DNA from: JBCCOW01 sp038749105
Lineage (GTDB): Bacteria; Planctomycetota; Phycisphaerae; Phycisphaerales; Phycisphaeraceae
Assembly (NCBI GenBank): GCA_038749105.1
Contig: JBCDIM010000001.1
Coordinates: forward strand, 1 to 64,000
DNA: 64,000 nucleotides
Direction: 5' to 3'
Each line of letters begins with the position of its first letter. Positions within the stretch are counted from its first letter, which is position 1. This document shows, piece by piece, positions 53,201 to 60,462 of this stretch. Below the pieces are notes generated by a model. That model made no database searches. It worked only from the letters and a program-made list of their open reading frames with translations, and was not told where the DNA came from. The position numbers and the translations under genes are program-made.

Positions 53201-53295
53201 ACGATGGCGATCCGGTAAAGATCGACCACCCGCTCACGCAGGTAGGGCATGAGCATCAGCGGATCGGCATACCGGCGGAGAGGCGTGAGATTCAT
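50281..53295 (-). CDS. Alpha-mannosidase, GH38
   Basis: 1,004 residues, a normal GH38 length, no signal peptide. Motifs: VCGHAHIDLAWLWP (~241-253, zinc ligands His245 and Asp247), YVEPDTHAPGLESLIRQL (~319-335) and AVWMPDCFGFSGALPQLF (~352-369) with Asp357 as nucleophile. The N-terminal ~150 residues form a beta-rich domain as in bacterial GH38. It would trim alpha-mannose from imported oligosaccharides in the cytoplasm. It forms an operon with manA and is divergent from the secreted fucosidase gene. Confidence 0.9.
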   Translation of the reverse strand: MNLTPLRRYADPLMLMPYLRERVVDLYRIAIVDCQNLLPARAFPSDGSITPTATGSPFPFALGDSLEHPFVTLEAEVTCRDEPETCPAMHFKCGDRTEAMLCIDGQPVSGIGTAMWDDSQPVWLAGLRGEHHVQLQVERDEGYGAMRPPETSRLERFEALLIHEPTFDLAVAIDTACEVYAALDEHDPCRGVIRRALLDTATALPIHDPVAVRASAPQLYQGLLDRVFNGQHQPPARVLVCGHAHIDLAWLWPRGKARRKSVRTFAAQLELADRFPWARFQQGQFPLYDWARQDAPELFERVQAKLASGAMAADGSVYVEPDTHAPGLESLIRQLTLGRRRFGAIVPQDSRAVWMPDCFGFSGALPQLFAKAGIRVLFTSKISWSEQTRFPHDTFRWYGPDGSSVLVYFLTTPSKNGRIHCYNTDGTVEEIDQTWRHYQQRDANQTVLMAYGFGDGGGGPREVMHRRMGLLRRGATGFLRVEPGTPSDLADHLTTAVDPEELPTWHDELYLEHHRGTYSSQATIKSLNTLNERLLLAAEACDALHLRRVDRAEQWETLLFAQFHDILPGTSVEAANRQETQYLSELRDELRAELDPAGEASDGTWFNANGWGFQGRWHHDGRDFVADHMPAYAAAPAETTPLRWEPVGAELRSDGWTLGVDDTTGAITSILDAATGRAWLGDDGFTLRLFEDRPHVRGKDAWLLDAMHEHKTLATGITVTGSHTERCDRGVRWVCEGTIGRSAVRQTVTLLEGLPLVYIDLDLDWNESQCVLKAIAHAAIRSDTATYASQGTVVSRPTHRDRLEDGARFEVPAQGWVDLGEADAGLTLMAVEKFGFSCRGSRLGVTLLRSPISPDPRGEAGRYRVSLALSPHTGTWQDARTPWLFGNFARPPLRVGATLAEPKVRVRLMEDDGKPSTRVLTQCFKHADEGAGLVVRACDTIGSRGSVRLILEGQKPLKAALCDLHESPTEDLPVAADGGVVIAFKPFEIVTVRLHLDLDAEVTP

Positions 53296-53387
53296 GAGAT
53301 CGAACTAGAGACGCGGGGCTGTGTCCAAGGACACTGGATACGGCAATCGCCATGGCTATGGCAGTTTTGCCTGAATTAGACCATAAT

Positions 53388-53393
53388 ATTATA
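53388..53393 (-). promoter_or_regulatory. Perfect -10 box for the mannosidase operon
   Basis: TATAAT on the minus strand (reverse of ATTATA), ~93 bases before ATG 53295. No good -35 lies 17 bp upstream, so an activator may be needed. Confidence 0.45.
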
Positions 53394-53404
53394 GGATAAT
53401 TTGA

Positions 53405-53421
53405 AATACTAATTTGGTATT
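53405..53421. promoter_or_regulatory. 17-bp imperfect palindrome, candidate operator
   Basis: AATACTAATTTGGTATT has 7 of 8 base pairs symmetric around 53413. It lies in the AT-rich gap between the divergent GH38 and GH29 genes, next to the minus-strand -10 box. LacI or GntR sites are of similar design; the binding protein is unknown. Confidence 0.45.
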
Positions 53422-53499
53422 ATTGAAGAAAATCAGATCCGTGCGTCTTTGGTCTGCCGGTCTGCGTTGCTCGATCTCCCCCTGACTCGAGGCTCTCCC

Positions 53500-55284
53500 A
53501 TGGCTTACAGGCTCTGTGTTTTGGTGGTGTGTGTGCTGCTCGCGACCGCTCCGGCGGCACTCGCCGGCGACCCGCGTGGGCCGTTCCACGACGAGACGCC
53601 CGAGGAACGCGACGCCCGGCTGGCGTGGTGGCGGGAGGCACGTTTCGGGATGTTCATCCACTGGGGGGTGTATGCCGTGCACGCGGGGGAGTACCAGGGG
53701 CGGAGCCGATCGACGTGCTGGCTGAAGATCCAGGCCCGGGTGCCGGTCGCGGAGTACGCGGAGTTTGCTGGTGCCTTCAACCCGACGCGGTACGACCCCG
53801 CCGAGTGGGCTGGCCTCGCCCAGCGGGCGGGCATGCGTTACATGGTGATCACCGCCAAGCACCACGACGGGTTCGCGCTGTTCCCCTCGGCTGTATCCGA
53901 GTTCGACATCGCCGACGCGAGCCCGTACGGCCGAGACCTCATCGGGCCGCTCGCCGACGCGTCACGGCAGCGCGGCCTGAAGTTCGGCGTCTACTACTCG
54001 CAGGCCAAGGACTGGCACCACCCCGGCGGCTTCATCGGCAACCGCTGGGAACTCGGCACCGGCTGGGACCCCGCCCAGACCGGCGACTTCGAAGGCTACT
54101 GGAGCCACGTCGCGATCCCGCAGGTCGGCGAGCTGCTCACCAACTACGACCTCGACCTGCTCTGGTGGGATCAACCGGTCGCCATGACCGACGACCGGCT
54201 GTCACGCATGCTCGGGCAGTTCGAGCCCTACGACCGACTGATCATCAACGACCGCCTCGGGGCTCCGTTCCGCGGCGACTTCGAGACCGAGGAACAGCAC
54301 GTCCCGCCCGTGGGCAAGATGCACCGCGACTGGGAGGTCTGCATGACAATCCCCCGGCACCAGTGGGGCTACTCCAAGAGCGACACGAACTTCAAATCGG
54401 TCGATGAGCTGGTCTACACGCTCTGCCGGGTCGTGAGCCGGGGCGGCAACTTCCTGCTCAATGTCGGGCCCAACGCCGAAGGGATCATCCCGCCGGAGCA
54501 GGTCGAGCGGCTCGAGGGGATCGGCAAGTGGATGGCTGTGAATAGCGAGTCGATCTACGGCACCGTAGCGGGCCCGTTCCACCATGTGCCCTGGGGCTTC
54601 GTGACGATGAAGCGCCCAGCACCGGATACCCCGACCACCCTTTATCTCCAGATCTTCGACTGGCCCGCCAACGGCAAACTCCTCGTCCCCGGGCTCGCCA
54701 CACTCCCCCAAGAAGCCACCCTCCTGGCGAACGGCCGGTCGCTCAACGCGGTTCGGGGTGATGGCGTCTACCCCTGCGTCGAGATCGCTGTGCCCACCTC
54801 CGCGCCCGACGCGGTGGGCTCGGTCGTCCGTCTGGTGTTCGACCAAACCCCCGAGATCGTCCGCGCTTACCCCACGCAAGACTCCAATGGCGTAACCGAG
54901 CTCCCGGCGGTCGCCGCCGACCTCCACGCCCACTTCCGCTGTCCGCTCAAGCTCGGGCTCCGTGACAATGCCCGGCACATCACCGAGTGGACGAACAACC
55001 GCGGCTGGATCCAGTGGACCTTCCGGATCAATCGCCCCGGCCACTTCACCGTCGAAGCAGACCTCGCACCGTCAAGTGACACCGCCGTGATGTGGCACGT
55101 CGGGGATCACCCGCCCCAGCCCGCCAGCCTCCAGCCCGACGACAGCAACCGTTCTTTCAGCCGATTCACGCTCGGCGAAGTCTCGATCGCCACCCCCGGC
55201 ATCCACACCATCACCCTCCGTGCCCCGGACAAGGGCTGGGCGAAGACGGAGCTCCGGCGTGCCCGGCTCATCCCCAAGCCCTGA
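53500..55284 (+). CDS. Secreted alpha-L-fucosidase, GH29
   Basis: 594 residues from ATG 53500; signal peptide MAYRLCVLVVCVLLATAPAA cut near ALA. GH29 marks: WWREARFGMFIHWGVYAVHA, ITAKHHDGFALFPSAVSEFD with the standard KHHDGF, and DLDLLWWDQPVAMTD where Asp224 is the expected nucleophile; the G that usually follows is Q. The C-terminal ~110 residues (WIQWTFRINRPGHFTVEADL) are a beta-sandwich often found at the end of planctomycete GH29. It should remove fucose outside the cytoplasm. Divergent from GH38. Confidence 0.9.
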   Translation: MAYRLCVLVVCVLLATAPAALAGDPRGPFHDETPEERDARLAWWREARFGMFIHWGVYAVHAGEYQGRSRSTCWLKIQARVPVAEYAEFAGAFNPTRYDPAEWAGLAQRAGMRYMVITAKHHDGFALFPSAVSEFDIADASPYGRDLIGPLADASRQRGLKFGVYYSQAKDWHHPGGFIGNRWELGTGWDPAQTGDFEGYWSHVAIPQVGELLTNYDLDLLWWDQPVAMTDDRLSRMLGQFEPYDRLIINDRLGAPFRGDFETEEQHVPPVGKMHRDWEVCMTIPRHQWGYSKSDTNFKSVDELVYTLCRVVSRGGNFLLNVGPNAEGIIPPEQVERLEGIGKWMAVNSESIYGTVAGPFHHVPWGFVTMKRPAPDTPTTLYLQIFDWPANGKLLVPGLATLPQEATLLANGRSLNAVRGDGVYPCVEIAVPTSAPDAVGSVVRLVFDQTPEIVRAYPTQDSNGVTELPAVAADLHAHFRCPLKLGLRDNARHITEWTNNRGWIQWTFRINRPGHFTVEADLAPSSDTAVMWHVGDHPPQPASLQPDDSNRSFSRFTLGEVSIATPGIHTITLRAPDKGWAKTELRRARLIPKP

Positions 55285-55301
55285 CCAAGACCTGACCAAG
55301 A
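55280..55301. repeat. Two tandem copies of an 11-bp unit
   Basis: CCTGACCAAGA occurs twice in a row at the stop codon of the fucosidase gene, with a third partial copy. Probably replication slippage; no function suggested. Confidence 0.6.
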
Positions 55302-55604
55302 CCTGGCCGAGCCCTGGGCGGCAATCCACCGGATCAAGAGCCTTAGCCCCATAAAGACCACGGCCCGGCACCAGAGCAGTGTGTTCCGATGTCAATGAGC
55401 TGCCGGTACCAGCTGGACCCAGGGGCAGACCCTGGGGCTGAGTTTCATCGCAGCAACAAAGCTATCCCGACTTGGGCCCGCCGTTCCCAGAACCTACTCT
55501 ACTGGGCCAACAGAACCCCAAACCACGAGCTGCCCTCGCTGTCTCTCGGCAGGCTCCTAATCACCGCAAGCCCTCAAAACAATCACCCCACCGACGCATT
55601 CAAG
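55302..55604 (+). other. Spacer before the dehydrogenase gene
   Basis: About 300 bp. It stays open in the frame of the next gene but codes an unlikely, basic-rich sequence with no family match, so I treat it as leader. A 7-bp stem CCCAGGG/CCCTGGG (55418-55424, 55430-55436) can form; no T-tract follows. Confidence 0.45.
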
Positions 55605-56657
55605 ATGACCCGCAACTCAAACCCGAACCCGCACCGCATCGGCCTGATGGGCTACGGCAAGGTGGCTTCTTACGGACACGTTCCCGCCATCCTCGACACC
55701 CCAGAGCTTGAACTCTCGGCCGTGTTTGATCCGGACCCGCAGCGCCTCGCACCGCTTGCGGAGCGCGTCGGTGCATCGGCCCTCTGTACAGACGTGGACA
55801 CTTTTTTCGGCAAGGAATTGGACGCGATCGTGGTGACATCACCCGCGCCCCGGCATCACGAGAACGTGCTGGCAGCGGCGGAACGGGGCATGACGGTCCT
55901 CTGCGAGAAGCCTCTGGCGATGAGCGCCGAGGAAGCCCACGCGATGATCCAAGCCTGCGACAACGCCGGTGTCCGGCTCTATGTGGCGTACTGCTACCGC
56001 TTCAGCGATGTCTCCACCACGATCCGTCGCTGTATCGCGGAAGGACTCATCGGCGACCTGAAGCTGATGCGGCTGATCTACAACTGGGACCTGCACGGCA
56101 TGTATGTCGATCGGGATTCGCAGCGTGGCGAGATCGATCCCCGCTGGCTGGGAAGGATGCTTGAGGGCGGCCCAATGGTCGACTGCGGCGTGCACCAGAT
56201 CGACCTCTGTCAGGTATGGGCTCAGAGCCCGATCACAGACGTGAAGGGCGTCGGGGTTTGGGTCGAGGACTACGAATACCCCGACCAGCTGTGGGGACAC
56301 CTCACCCACGACAACGGCGTCCACACCTGCGTGGAAATGAGCTCAACGAACGGCCACACCGCCCGAACCGCCGAAAGCAATTTCCGTTACGAGATCCGTG
56401 GCACGCGGGGCGTCATCGTCTTCGACCGCGGCGAAAACCGCTTCGAGCTCAAGAACGATGAAGGCGACCAGGCCTTTGACATGGTCAACGAAAAGGACTT
56501 CAACGGGATGTACCGCGCGTTCGCTGAATCGCTCTCGACCGGCGAAATCGGCGACATGTGCCCCGCAACCCAGGGCATGGTGAATACCGACATCGCCTGG
56601 CAGATCGTCGATGCCGCGATGCGAGATCAGCCGAGCAACCAGCAGCCCCTTGCGTGA
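55605..56657 (+). CDS. Gfo/Idh/MocA-family oxidoreductase
   Basis: 350 residues from ATG 55605. Rossmann start RIGLMGYGKVASYGHVPAIL, the EKP motif in TVLCEKPLAMSAEEAHAMIQ and the C-terminal substrate domain with EGGPMVDCGVHQIDLCQVWA (the D-x-G-x-H-x-x-D catalytic region). It oxidises a sugar or sugar acid with NAD(P) in the cytoplasm. The substrate is unknown; it faces the ABC importer genes tail-to-tail and may process the imported sugar. Confidence 0.9.
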   Translation: MTRNSNPNPHRIGLMGYGKVASYGHVPAILDTPELELSAVFDPDPQRLAPLAERVGASALCTDVDTFFGKELDAIVVTSPAPRHHENVLAAAERGMTVLCEKPLAMSAEEAHAMIQACDNAGVRLYVAYCYRFSDVSTTIRRCIAEGLIGDLKLMRLIYNWDLHGMYVDRDSQRGEIDPRWLGRMLEGGPMVDCGVHQIDLCQVWAQSPITDVKGVGVWVEDYEYPDQLWGHLTHDNGVHTCVEMSSTNGHTARTAESNFRYEIRGTRGVIVFDRGENRFELKNDEGDQAFDMVNEKDFNGMYRAFAESLSTGEIGDMCPATQGMVNTDIAWQIVDAAMRDQPSNQQPLA

Positions 56658-56772
56658 TGCATCGAGGCAAGCCGGCCACGGGGATCACATGCCAAGGCGC
56701 ACCATCTGAGGCGTAATAACCCATCATCCGCGCGCTCGACCGGCACCACAGATCGATGCAGGTGACAAACGG

Positions 56773-58131
56773 TTAGCCCTTGAGGCCCGACATCGATACG
56801 CCCTCAATGAAGGTCCGCTGGGCCAGAAAGAACAGCGCGATCACGGGGATCACGATGAGCGTGCTCGCGGCCATGAGCAGGTGCCATGGCGTGCCGCCGT
56901 GCTGGCTCTGGAAGAACTGCAAACCCAGGGCAAGTGTGAAGTCTTTCTGGTCGGTCAGATAGATAAGCGGGCCCAGGAAGTCGTTCCAGGTAGCTAGGAA
57001 CTGGAACAGGGCGACCACAGTGATGGCCGGCTTCGCGAGGGGCAGGACGATCTGCCAGAAGATGCGGAACTCGCTACACCCGTCGATGCGGGCGGCTTCG
57101 GAGAGCTCCATAGGGATCGTCCGGAAGAACTGCCGGAGAAGGAACACGTTGAACGCGGAGGCGAAGAACGCGGGCACCCACAGCGGCTTAAGGGTGCCGA
57201 TCCAACCGAGATCTCTGAACAGGCCGTAGAGCGGGACCATCGTGACCGGGAACGGGATCATCATCGTGGCAAGCACGAGGAGGAAGACCTTGTCCCGGCC
57301 TTTCCACTGGACACGCGAGAAGCCATAGGCAACGACCGCGCTAGAGAAGGTCGTGCCGAGCACGGTCAGGACGCAGAGCACCAGCGTGTTGTAGAGGTAC
57401 CGCGGGAAATGCTTCATCTCCGCAATCGCCTCGGCAAAATTGCCCCAGCGTGGGACGACCGACTTGCTCAGGCTAGCCAAAGGGACGCTGCGTGACTCGG
57501 TGTGGGTGAAAGCCAGCTTGTCACGGTCGTCCCATGCGATGACCTGTTTCTTCAACGCATCAATTGGGAGCGTTACAGGAAACGCAACGCTGAAAGACTG
57601 CTCGACCTGCTCTGCGCGATCGTTGTAAACAAGCTCCAAGTCCTCGCGATCGACCTTGTCCGTGTACTGGATCCCGTCGGGCTGCATGACGTAGACATGT
57701 AGCAGCCCTTCGGCCTGATCGATCGGGGAGAGCAGCCGGACCGGGTACCCGTCGTGGACGGAGCTCTTCCAGTGGCCGTGATAGACAGTGTCTACGGTAC
57801 CGGAAGCGGGTCCCGGAACTTCCGCCGCCACACGGACGGGCACTTCTTGCCCGCCGATGGTCGTGACCCAGCGATACGCGAAGAGGGCTTCAACCTCGCC
57901 TTGCTCTTGCGCCTTGGCCTGCTCGTATGCGTTCTTGTCGACATGCACCTTCTGCCGGCTGCCATCAACGTCGGCATGCCACATCAGCGGCACCCACTGT
58001 GGCGGCATGGACATCGTCTGGTCGACGGGCTTGATCGCGGTGATGAACATCCACACCAACGGCATGACGAACACCAGTGAGCCGAACACCAGCAAGACAA
58101 ATCGGATGAATTGGACGCCCGGGCGTTTCAA
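56773..58131 (-). CDS. Sugar ABC importer permease, MalG type, with large periplasmic insert
   Basis: 452 residues, against ~280 usual. TM1 is at ~8-34; then residues ~50-228 form a charged, soluble insert (YEQAKAQEQGEVEALFAYRW, GTVDTVYHGHWKSSVHDGYP) before the normal WGNFAEA and TM2. The rest is typical: LYNTLVLCVLTVLGTTFSSA, EAARIDGCSEFRIFWQIVLP (the EAA loop that contacts the ATPase) and the C-terminal LAQRTFIEGVSMSGLKG. It lies 6 bp after the MalF-type gene. The insert may contact the binding protein or substrate. Confidence 0.9.
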   Translation of the reverse strand: MKRPGVQFIRFVLLVFGSLVFVMPLVWMFITAIKPVDQTMSMPPQWVPLMWHADVDGSRQKVHVDKNAYEQAKAQEQGEVEALFAYRWVTTIGGQEVPVRVAAEVPGPASGTVDTVYHGHWKSSVHDGYPVRLLSPIDQAEGLLHVYVMQPDGIQYTDKVDREDLELVYNDRAEQVEQSFSVAFPVTLPIDALKKQVIAWDDRDKLAFTHTESRSVPLASLSKSVVPRWGNFAEAIAEMKHFPRYLYNTLVLCVLTVLGTTFSSAVVAYGFSRVQWKGRDKVFLLVLATMMIPFPVTMVPLYGLFRDLGWIGTLKPLWVPAFFASAFNVFLLRQFFRTIPMELSEAARIDGCSEFRIFWQIVLPLAKPAITVVALFQFLATWNDFLGPLIYLTDQKDFTLALGLQFFQSQHGGTPWHLLMAASTLIVIPVIALFFLAQRTFIEGVSMSGLKG

Positions 58132-58137
58132 GTCGGC

Positions 58138-59022
58138 TCAGTCTCCGGCGTAGTAGACCCGGCTGCTCACCATGCGGTTCGCCAGCCAAGTCAGCACAAG
58201 GATGATCAGGAACAACACCACCGCCATCGCACAGGCATAACCCATGTTGTTGAAGGTGAAGGCGTTTTGATAGATGTAGACCGCGAAGAGCAGGGCCGAG
58301 CGATTGGGGCCGCCGTCCGGCATCATCACGAACGGCTTCACGAACTCCTGGACCCCGCCGATGATGCCCATGATCAGGTTGAAATAGAGGACGGGCGAGA
58401 CCATCGGCACGGTGATGTGCCAGAACTGATGGGTCGGCCCGGCCCCGTCGAGATCGGCCGACTCGTAGAGCGACCGCGGGACGTCCTGCAGCCCCGCCAG
58501 GAATAGCACCATCGACCCGCCGATCTGCCACACCGACGAGAGGATCAGCATCGGCTTGGTCCAGTGCTGATCGCCGGTCCACTGCGGACCCTCGATCCCG
58601 ATCAGGCTTAACGCGTGATTGATCAGGCCCAGGTCGCCATTGAACAGCCAGATCCAGATCATGCCGACCGCAACCAGCGGGACGATCGCCGGGATATAGA
58701 AGCACGTCCGGAAGATAGACCGGCCGACAATCGAACGATTCAGCAGCACCGCGACCAACAGCGAGAGGATGAGCGACAACGGCACCGAAAATGTCGCGTA
58801 CACCATCGTGTTCCAGAGCGCCTTCCAGAACACATCGTCGGTGACCATGTCCTGATAATTCAGTGTGCCGACCCAGACCGGCTCACGGAGCACGTCGTAA
58901 TCAGTCAGCGAGTAATACACCGCCATCGCGATCGGGTAGAGGCCGAACGCGATGAAGCCGATCACCCACGGGCTGATGAAGAGCAAGCCGATGCCCAGGC
59001 GTCTGCGGTCGTGCCGGGTCAT
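58138..59022 (-). CDS. Sugar ABC importer permease, MalF type
   Basis: 294 residues from ATG 59022, overlapping the binding-protein stop (ATGA). Six TM helices; LGIGLLFISPWVIGFIAFGL near the start, FYIPAIVPLVAVGMIWIWLF, the EAA-like loop LYESADLDGAGPTHQFWHIT. It pairs with the MalG-type permease to form the channel for an oligosaccharide or sugar. Confidence 0.92.
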   Translation of the reverse strand: MTRHDRRRLGIGLLFISPWVIGFIAFGLYPIAMAVYYSLTDYDVLREPVWVGTLNYQDMVTDDVFWKALWNTMVYATFSVPLSLILSLLVAVLLNRSIVGRSIFRTCFYIPAIVPLVAVGMIWIWLFNGDLGLINHALSLIGIEGPQWTGDQHWTKPMLILSSVWQIGGSMVLFLAGLQDVPRSLYESADLDGAGPTHQFWHITVPMVSPVLYFNLIMGIIGGVQEFVKPFVMMPDGGPNRSALLFAVYIYQNAFTFNNMGYACAMAVVLFLIILVLTWLANRMVSSRVYYAGD

Positions 59023-60449
59023 TGGGCATCCCACTCTTCCTGCCGCTTGGCGGAAGTCATGTCCCATCGACGGCGTTCGCGGTCGAACTTCCACTGCATC
59101 CGGTTGCGCGCGTAGGCCAGCGCCTCCTCTGGGGTCGCCAGCTTGTCAAAGACGCGGTCGGCCGCCACATCCAGCTCGCCCCGATACTCCAGCCAGATCG
59201 ACAGCTGCGGGATCGTCTTCGCGTTGGCGCTCTTCGCCAGGTCGATGAAGACGCCGATCGCCGGGTTGGGGTGATCCGCGATAAAGGACGGGGAGTGCTC
59301 CGCCAGCGGGCTGAACTTGCGCTGCCGGAGGCAGAGCTTCTCCATCGCCTCACGCGAGTTGACGTAGCGGATGAACTCGAACGCCTCGTCCGGGTGCTTG
59401 GCCCCCTTGGGGATCACCAGCACATCGCAGCTGATGATCGTCACGTCCTCCAGGACGCCCGGGTTTTGGGCGGGGAACGGGGCCGCGCCCCACTCGAGGG
59501 TCGGCGCGTACTTGTCGATGAAGTTGTACATCCACACCCCCTGCAGAACCATGGCGACCCGGCCATCCAGGAACGGGTTCTGCGGCGACGAGAACTCGCC
59601 GAACGACTCGCCGAAGCGCTGGAAGTTGGCAACGCCATACTTCTCGGTGTAGCTGCCGAACCACCGCATCGCTTCGATGTTGGCCGGTGAATCGGCGGTA
59701 ATCTCGGCGTCCTGATCCCACAGCTCGGCACCGAACCAAGCGCCCCACTGGTGCTTCCACCACCCCGGCTCGTCTGGGCTGAAGCCCACGCGCAGCAGCC
59801 GAAAATGCTTCGCGGCCTTCTCCGCATCGGTCAGTTCGGGGTAGTACAGCTGCACCGGCCGGCCATCCCGCACGACCTCGACAAAGGTCAGCTTCTCCGC
59901 CATCGCGTCGAGCTCGGCCAGCGAGCGAGGGGGCTGGTCCGGGTCGAGCCCCGCCTCCCGGAACATCGCCTTGTTCCAGTGCAGCGCGTTTGTCGCCGGC
60001 GTGGACGGCAGCGCCCACACCCGGCCACGGTGTTCGCAGACATCCCACAGCGCGGGGATGTAGTCCTCCGCGCTGATCCCCGCCTCGGCCAGCCGTCGGT
60101 CCAGCGGCGTCAACGCGCCACGCTCTGAAAACGTCGCGATGTTGTAGTCCCAGAGCCCCGCCACATCGGGCGGGTTTCCTCCCGCGGTAGCGAGCATCAG
60201 CTTCTGCTCGATCTGGCTCACGGTCAGCCGACGCACGAAGATGCGGTCCTGCGACGCGTTGAAGTCGTCGATCACCGACTGGATCGCCTCGCCCTCGAAG
60301 CCGGTCCACTTCTCCCAGTAGTCGACAATGACCCGCCCGTCGGGCGTGCGGTCCGGCTGCCGATCACCACAGCCCCCGCACCAGAGCAAGACGCAGGCCA
60401 GCAGGGGCAAGCAGAGAAGTCGGACGTGGGCGGGGCCGAAGGGATTCAT
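59019..60449 (-). CDS. Sugar ABC importer substrate-binding lipoprotein
   Basis: 476 residues from ATG 60449; lipobox LWCGGC with lipidated Cys27. Family 1-type binding protein features: VIDDFNASQDRIFVRRLTVS, GGNPPDVAGLWDYNIATFSE, WALPSTPATNALHWNKAMFR and VAMVLQGVWMYNFIDKYAPT. It binds the sugar outside the membrane and passes it to the two permeases. It starts 13 bp after the sulfatase stop, so the sulfatase and transporter are one operon. The ATPase is not encoded here. Confidence 0.92.
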   Translation of the reverse strand: MNPFGPAHVRLLCLPLLACVLLWCGGCGDRQPDRTPDGRVIVDYWEKWTGFEGEAIQSVIDDFNASQDRIFVRRLTVSQIEQKLMLATAGGNPPDVAGLWDYNIATFSERGALTPLDRRLAEAGISAEDYIPALWDVCEHRGRVWALPSTPATNALHWNKAMFREAGLDPDQPPRSLAELDAMAEKLTFVEVVRDGRPVQLYYPELTDAEKAAKHFRLLRVGFSPDEPGWWKHQWGAWFGAELWDQDAEITADSPANIEAMRWFGSYTEKYGVANFQRFGESFGEFSSPQNPFLDGRVAMVLQGVWMYNFIDKYAPTLEWGAAPFPAQNPGVLEDVTIISCDVLVIPKGAKHPDEAFEFIRYVNSREAMEKLCLRQRKFSPLAEHSPSFIADHPNPAIGVFIDLAKSANAKTIPQLSIWLEYRGELDVAADRVFDKLATPEEALAYARNRMQWKFDRERRRWDMTSAKRQEEWDAQ

Positions 60450-60462
60450 GAGCCGGTGGGCG

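Noticed and set aside
55280..55301. Tandem repeat as a CRISPR or regulatory array
   Set aside because: Only two full 11-bp copies without spacers; looks like slippage.
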